Below, one piece after another: positions 58,614 through 64,000 of a DNA stretch of 64,000 bases. The number at the start of each line of letters is the position of its first letter. Within the stretch, counting starts at the first letter, position 1. Under the pieces are notes generated by a model. It did not search any database, was not told the origin of the DNA, and saw nothing but the letters and a program-made list of their open reading frames with translations. The stretch is taken from assembly GCA_006538405.1 (NCBI GenBank), contig BJKQ01000009.1, forward strand, positions 1,808,001 to 1,872,000. Reading direction: 5' to 3'. The stretch comes from Hansfordia pulvinata. Its lineage: Eukaryota > Ascomycota > Sordariomycetes > Xylariales. A program made the translations under genes and the position numbers.

Positions 58614-61600
58614 ATGCGTCGCGCAGCCCCCCGGTTCGTGACCACGTCACTGGCGGTGGCCGCGCTGCTGCTGCTGCTCGCCGGCGGCGCACTACTGCTG
58701 GCCCTGTCTCCGCGCGCCGGCGCCGACGGCGACGAAGCCCTCCTTTCTTTCTTCTCTTTCTCCTCCTCCTTCTCCTCTTCCCTCCTCTCCGGGGGCGGCT
58801 TCCTCCGGCCTCGGCCGGCTTTGAGCGGCGGCCCCGCGGCGCGCCCCGTGCGCCGGGCCGGGGGCGACGGCGACAGGTACCTGGTGGGGGCGGGGCGGGC
58901 GGACATCACGGGCCCGGTGGTGGAGGTCGGGTTCGCGGGTACGCGGACCTGGCGCAGACGGGGACGGGCCTGCGGCAGCGGGTGCACTCGCGGGCCTTTA
59001 TCGTGGGGGACGCCACCGCCACTGCCCCTGATGACAATAACAACACCACCACCACCACCACCACCACCACCGCCGCGGGAGGGGGAGGGAGAGGAGACCG
59101 CTTCGTGTACCTGGTGCTGGACGCGCAGTCCGGGGACACGGCGGTGCGCAGGGGCATCCTGGAGGGCATCGCGGCGCTGGGAAGCGAGTACGCGGGCCTG
59201 TACGGGCCGGGCAACGTCGCCGTGACGGGGACGCACGCGCACTCCGGGCCCGGGGCGTGGTTCAACTACCTGCTGCCCCAGGTCACCAGCCTCGGGTTCG
59301 ACCGGCAGAGCTACCGGGCGCTGGTCGACGGGGCGGTGCTGTCGGTCAAGAGGGCGCACGAGTCGTTGCAGGAGGTGAGTTTTACTTCTTTTTCTTCTTC
59401 TTCTTCTTTTTCTTCTTTTTTTCTTCTAGAGAAGTGGCTTTTACGCATCGTGAAGGCTTTTAGGTAGTGTGCCTGGCTGGGAATAAAGATGACTAACGCT
59501 GTCCTGTTTCCCAGGGCTATATCGACTTTGGTAAGGCTCCATGATATACCCAGTTGAGGGGTGAGTCGTCTGTCTCTTGCTAACCCCGAGGCTCACAAAC
59601 AAGGCACCGTCAACGTGACCGGGGCCAACGCGAACCGCAGCCGCTGGGCGTACCTGGCGAACCCGGCGGCGGAGAGAGCCCGGTACGACAGCGGCGGCGA
59701 CGACGACGACGGCGAGGTGGACCGGGAGATGACGGTGCTGCGGCTGCGGCGGGCGTCGGACCGGCGGGCGGTGGGCGTGCTGACGTGGTTCCCGGTGCAC
59801 GGGACGTCGGCGTACCAGAACAACACGCACGTGACGGGGGACAACAAGGGCGTCGCCGAGCTGCTGTTCGAGAAGGCCATGGCCGGCCACGCCTCGGCCG
59901 CCGACGAGGGCTTCGTGGCCGCCTTCTCCCAGGCCAACGTCGGCGACACGACGCCCAACGTGCTGGGCGCGTGGTGAGTGAGGACGGACGACGACGACGG
60001 AAGAATCTTTATTGGTCGGGTCGGCATCAAACTGACCTCATCATGAACAGGTGCGACGACGGGTCGGGCGCCATGTGCAGCCTCGAGAACAGCACGTGCG
60101 CCGACGGCAAGTCGCAGGCCTGCCACGGCCGCGGCTCCGCCTTTGACAAGCTCGACCTCGGCGTGACGAGCTGCTACGAGAACGGCCGGCTTCAGTACGA
60201 GAGCGCGCGCTCCGTTTATGTGGGTGATGATGCCATTTTATTTATCTACAGGACTTACGAACACCCCTCCCCAACCCCCTTTTTCCCATCACCAAGGCGC
60301 GTGGAGAGATACTCACAGACTTGAACACACAATAGGACTCGCTCGACACCACGGGCACCCCCCTCGTGGGCCCCTCGGTCAAGTCCTTCCACTTCTACCA
60401 GGACATGCGCTACTTCAACTTTACCGACCGCTCCACCCCGTCGGGCAGTGGCAACAGCGGCGAAGGAGAAGAAGAAGAAGAAGAAGAAGAAGAAGAAGAG
60501 CGGCAGCAGCAGCGGCAGACGTGCCCGGCGGCGCTGGGCTACTCGTTCGCGGCGGGCACCTCGGACGGCCCGGGGGCCTTTGACTTCACGCAGGGCGACT
60601 CGGGCGAGCCCGACGCCAGCCCCGTCTGGGCCGTCGTCAGCAGCCTGCTGCGCGCCCCCTCGCCCGAGCAGGAGGCCTGCCAGCGGCCCAAGCCGGTCCT
60701 GCTGGACGTGGGCGAGCAGCACGCGCCCTACGACTGGGCGCCCAACGTCGTGGACGTGCAGGTCCTGCGGGCGGGGCAGCTCGTCGTCGTCGTCAGCCCG
60801 AGCGAGGCGACCACGATGGCGGGCAGGCGCTGGCGGGAGGCGGTCAGGGCGGGCGCGCTGGCCGAGGGGCTGACGACGACGACCACCGCGGCGAGGGCGG
60901 CGTCGTCGTCTTCGTCGTCCTCCGCTGCTGCTGCTGCTGCTGGCGATGGTGACGACGACGACGACGACGACGGGCAGCCATCATCAGCGAAGGCGGCAGC
61001 AGATCCAGAAGCAGTAGAGCCCCTCGTCGTCCTGGGAGGCCCGGCCAACACGTACGCGCACTACGTGTCGACGCCCGAGGAGTACGCCGTCCAGCGCTAC
61101 GAGGGCGCCAGCACCCTCTACGGCCAGTGGCAGCTGCCCGCCTTCATCAACCTGACCGTCTCCAACCTGCGCCACCTCGCCCCCGGGGCCACCACCTCTC
61201 CCGGGAGTCCCGCCGGGGAGTCCCCGGAGCCGCAGGACAACCGCGAGGGCAGCCTGGGCTTCGTCCCGGGCGTCGTCGCGGACAACCCGCCGCCCGGGCG
61301 CGCGTTCGGCGACTGCACTTCGCAGCCGCAGCAGCCGCAGTACGCGCGCGGCGCGGTGGTCAGCGCCGCGTTCGTTGGGGCCAACCCGCGCAACAACCTG
61401 CGGCTCGAGGGGACGTTTGCGGCGGTGGAGAGGAAGATGGTCGCGGCGGTCGCGGTCGAGGGTGGACGTGGTAAACAGGACGACGACGACGAAAACGACG
61501 ACGACGACGGAGGAGAGTGGAGGCGGGTGCGGGACGACACGGACTGGTCGCTGGTCTACACGTGGACGCGCACCGACGTGGTCGCGGGGTACAGCGAGGT

Positions 61601-61763
61601 TGTGCTCAGCTGGGAGACGGGCGGCGGCGGCGAGGAGGAGGAGGAGGAGAAGGCCGTCGAGCCGGGGACGTACCGCTTCCGGTACTACGGCGACGCCAAG
61701 GCGCTGCTGGGCGGCGAGGTGACGGCGTTTGAGGGGGTGAGCGAGCCCTTCACGCTCGTTTGA
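58614..61763 (+). CDS. Neutral/alkaline ceramidase, about 914 aa, one frameshift
   Basis: Five exons: 58614-59374, 59515-59530 (a 16-nt microexon), 59604-59973, 60051-60219 and 60336-61763. The enzyme hydrolyses ceramide to sphingosine and fatty acid. The N-terminus has a signal-anchor (LAVAALLLLLAGGALLLA), so it is membrane-bound or secreted. Zinc-site motifs GTHAHSGPG and FPVHGTS are present. The nucleophile motif reads NVGDTTPNVLG, with Thr where bacterial and animal enzymes have Ser. The core FHFYQDMRYFNF and CPAALGYSFAAGTSDGPGAFDF blocks are well conserved. Low-complexity inserts (poly-Thr about 59045-59075, poly-Glu about 60467-60500, Ser/Ala/Asp about 60905-60970) sit in probable surface loops. 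Near 58937-58940 one base appears missing: EVGFAG continues as YADLAQTGTGLRQRVHSR in another frame. One added base gives exactly 915 codons. Confidence 0.87.
59515..59530 (+). other. 16-nt microexon of the ceramidase gene
   Basis: Bounded by CCCAG upstream (with a GACTAACG branch) and GTAAGG downstream. It encodes Gly-Tyr-Ile-Asp-Phe plus one base of Gly, joining LQE to GTVNVTGANANRS, which restores the conserved GYID-GTVNVT segment of ceramidases. Confidence 0.85.
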
Positions 61764-62800
61764 GTCGATGGGGCTGGCTGGACGGGTGAGAATAGGGGGG
61801 AGGCCGAGGGGAGGGGGGCTGACATGGACACCGGTTCGTTGGGGGCCCGCACACGCAGGAGGGGCGAGAGATGAATGTCGATTCGTTGATTTGATATCAG
61901 CCAGCTGAGACTCTGTTTTGTTCTTCTTGGGTCTGTAGGCTCCTTTTGAATGAGGAAGTGTGGCACTCTGGTCTACTCTGGCGGGGGGGGGGGAGGGTTT
62001 CCTTGACTCGCTTTGGCCACTACACACTATAAGCCCCTCCTATCATGTCCGTCCCCTGACCTACGCAGCAGACCAAATAGTACAGAGTGGCCCTCAAACA
62101 AAAGAAGCGACAGCGCCCCACTGGAATCTGGAAACCAGAATAGCAGGCTTCTCACTCTGTCTGACTCGCGAATAACCTCTTCATACCGGGGAGTTGGGGG
62201 CCGAGGGAGTGCTTAGACCAGAGGCACAGGAATTCCCACTGGTGGTGCGTCTCTGCATTGACTGCCCCTCCAAAGGTGTGGAAGAATGTGGTCTCGGCCG
62301 AAGTGCCGGAGGGGTAGCACTCGACCTGACCTCACACTTTGAGGTGCAGGGCCGCGGCGGGTGGCGGCCCGTCCGGCCGTGAGGTGAGGGGAAACCCTCC
62401 TCAGCACCGCGTCCGCCTCTTCCCTATTTCCCCGCCGGCCGGCCGTGTAGCCACCACATGACATTGGATGCTGCGGTGCATGCAGAGAGCTCGGACAGCT
62501 CTTGGTTTGACTCGGTGTAATGGTGGCCGCGGGGCCTTTGCCCTTCGCTCGGCATATCCCACCAATCGTGCCACTATATACTCGCGGGCCCCCTTTCGCG
62601 TATAAACGCAGATGACGACAGATAAAAAGGAGAGCTGGTCCATACTGTGTCAGGTTTCTCGAAATAAATCTACCTACCTCATAGTAATTCTCCTACTACT
62701 GGCGTAACACTTTCTTCTGTTTTGCCTGTTTCCCGCCTTACATCCATCTCCCACATACCTCAGGTGGCTCTCCCTCTTCTCCCCTACCTCCCTGGACACT
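61764..62800. promoter_or_regulatory. Intergenic region upstream of the GH31 gene
   Basis: About 1 kb without a supported gene. The last 130 nt before 62801 are pyrimidine-rich (CTTCTGTTTTGCC, CTCCCTCTTCTCC), a typical leader. A TATATA element lies at about 62574-62579. Confidence 0.5.
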
Positions 62801-63018
62801 ATGAAGTTCCGCGACGGCATGTGGCTGGTGGCGGAGGGCAAGCGGGTGGAATACGCCGAGGAGGTCTACCGGACGACGCGGACGGACAAGGGCTTGCGGC
62901 TGCTCTGCCCGACCAAGAAGATCTACAGCCGCGGCGACACGCTCAACACCGCCACCCTGACCATTGTAAGCACCCCCACTGCTTGAATATCTCGGACAGA
63001 GAAGGGCGAGTGAAACAG

Positions 63019-63051
<33 letters not shown>

Positions 63052-64000
63052 ACACCCCGCCAGGACATCGAGGCCGTGTCGGAGGGCGTCATCTCGGTCG
63101 AGACGACGCACTGGGCCGGCGCCGCCGACCGGGGCCCGCACTTTGAGCTGTACCCGGACTCGGAGCCCCGGCCGGAGCCGAGGTGGTCTTCCTCCTCCTC
63201 CCCCTCCTCCTCGAGTGGCGGCACCACGCTGTCGTCCGGCTCGCTGTCGGCCACCGTCTCCTCCAAGCCGCACACCTTTGACATCCGCTTCCACGCCGCC
63301 ACCGGGGATGAAAAGCAGCAGAAGGAGCTGACGTCGCTCCGGGACCGCAGCGTCGGGTTCGCGTGCACGCCGGCGCCGGCGGGCCCGCTGGCGACCGAGG
63401 ACATGCGGCGGACGCAGCACCACGTCTTCACGCAGACGCAGCTGGGCGTCGGCGAGTCGGCCCACGGGCTGGGCGAGCGCTTCGGCGCCTTCGACAAGGT
63501 CGGGCAGTCGGTCGCGCTGTGGAACGCCGACGGCGGCACCTCGAGCGACCAGGCCTACAAGAACGTCGGCTTCTGGCTGAGCTCCCGGGGTTACGGCGTC
63601 TTCGTCGACCACGCCGGCCGCGTCGAGCTCGAGGTCGGCAGCGAGCGATGCAGCCGCGTGCAGACCAGCGTCCCCGGGCAGCGCCTGCGCTGGCTGCTGA
63701 TCGCCGGCCCCTCGCCCCGGGACGTCCTGGCCCGCCACGCCCTCCTCGTCGGCCGCTGCCCCGAGGTGCCCCGCTGGAGCTACGGCCTGTGGCTCAGCAC
63801 CAGCTTCACCACCAACTACGACGAGGCCACCGTCGCCTCCTTCCTGGGCCGCATGCGCCGCGAGGGCATCCCCGTCGACGTCTTCCACCTCGACTGCTTC
63901 TGGATGCGCGCCTTCGCCTGGACCGACTTCGTCTTCGACCCCCAGCGCTTCCCCGACCCCGCGGGCCAGATCGCCCGCCTCAAGGCCTCCGGCCTCGTCC
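62801..64000 (+). CDS. GH31 alpha-xylosidase-like glycosidase, N-terminal part, truncated by the window edge
   Basis: Exon 1 (62801-62965, 55 codons) and exon 2 (from 63064) are joined over a 98-nt intron with GTAAGC and CCAG ends that contains a 30-base A run. Exon 2 stays open to the end of the window (312 codons). The sequence shows the GH31 N-terminal beta-sandwich (QLGVGESAHGLGERFG, NVGFWLSSRGYGVFVDH) and the start of the catalytic barrel (YGLWLSTSFTTNYDE, PVDVFHLDCFWM). The CFWMRAFAWTDFVFDP stretch is of the YicI type, which removes alpha-xylosyl units from xyloglucan oligosaccharides. The catalytic Asp lies beyond the window, so substrate is not proven. There is no signal peptide, so it is probably cytosolic. 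A Ser-rich insert (about residues 93-105) lies in the sandwich domain. Confidence 0.85.
63019..63048. repeat. 30-base A run in the GH31 intron
   Basis: An uninterrupted A run 13 nt before the CCAG acceptor region, in the position of a polypyrimidine tract but made of A. Confidence 0.9.

Noticed and set aside
60984..62027. A 347-codon minus-strand frame
   Set aside because: Antisense shadow of the last ceramidase exon.
62923..63888. A 321-codon minus-strand frame
   Set aside because: Antisense shadow of the GH31 exon; its Phe run is the intron A tract.

Overview
The window looks like nuclear DNA of a filamentous ascomycete. The GC content is high, introns are short (50-260 nt) with GTRAGT donors and CTRAC/CTGAC branch sites, codons are strongly C/G-ending, and intergenic stretches of several kb carry many microsatellites. 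The gene families point to Sordariomycetes, probably Hypocreales; that placement is inference from the SREBP, NDT80-like and GlcNAc-cluster content.

Layout. Bases 1-12660 hold no gene I can support, only low-complexity and microsatellite DNA. At 12661-14404 is a DUF3176 membrane-protein gene with a 4-bp CTTG duplication and an in-frame TAG. Two diverged direct-repeat segments (about 11.3-11.9 kb and 14.6-15.0 kb) lie either side of it. A small secreted six-cysteine protein is at 17928-18290 (-). An SREBP-type bHLH membrane-tethered transcription factor is at 21997-25179 (-). A single-pass membrane protein with a long disordered tail is at 30247-32022 (-).

From 33.7 kb the window becomes gene-dense. 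An Srs2-type DNA helicase (33721-36746, +) is followed by a cluster for catabolism of N-acetylglucosamine (GlcNAc), the chitin monomer: GlcNAc-6-phosphate deacetylase (36984-38430, -), a GH3-GNAT fusion protein (40118-43406, +), an NDT80-family regulator of the RON1 type (45397-47440, +), a hexokinase-like putative GlcNAc kinase (48993-50797, -) and glucosamine-6-phosphate deaminase (55193-56710, +). Together these would phosphorylate GlcNAc, deacetylate it and deaminate it to fructose-6-phosphate, under a dedicated regulator. The matching set is known from Trichoderma reesei. No NGT1-type transporter is visible here. Downstream are a neutral ceramidase (58614-61763, +) and the start of a GH31 alpha-xylosidase-like gene that runs off the right edge (62801->64000, +).

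Two small spliced gene candidates emerge only when introns are modelled: 53367-53747 and 57426-57896. Three otherwise well-conserved genes (GH3-GNAT, deaminase, ceramidase) each need exactly one extra base, in or beside a short G/C run, to stay in frame. Residual assembly indels are the simplest explanation, but true lesions are not excluded.
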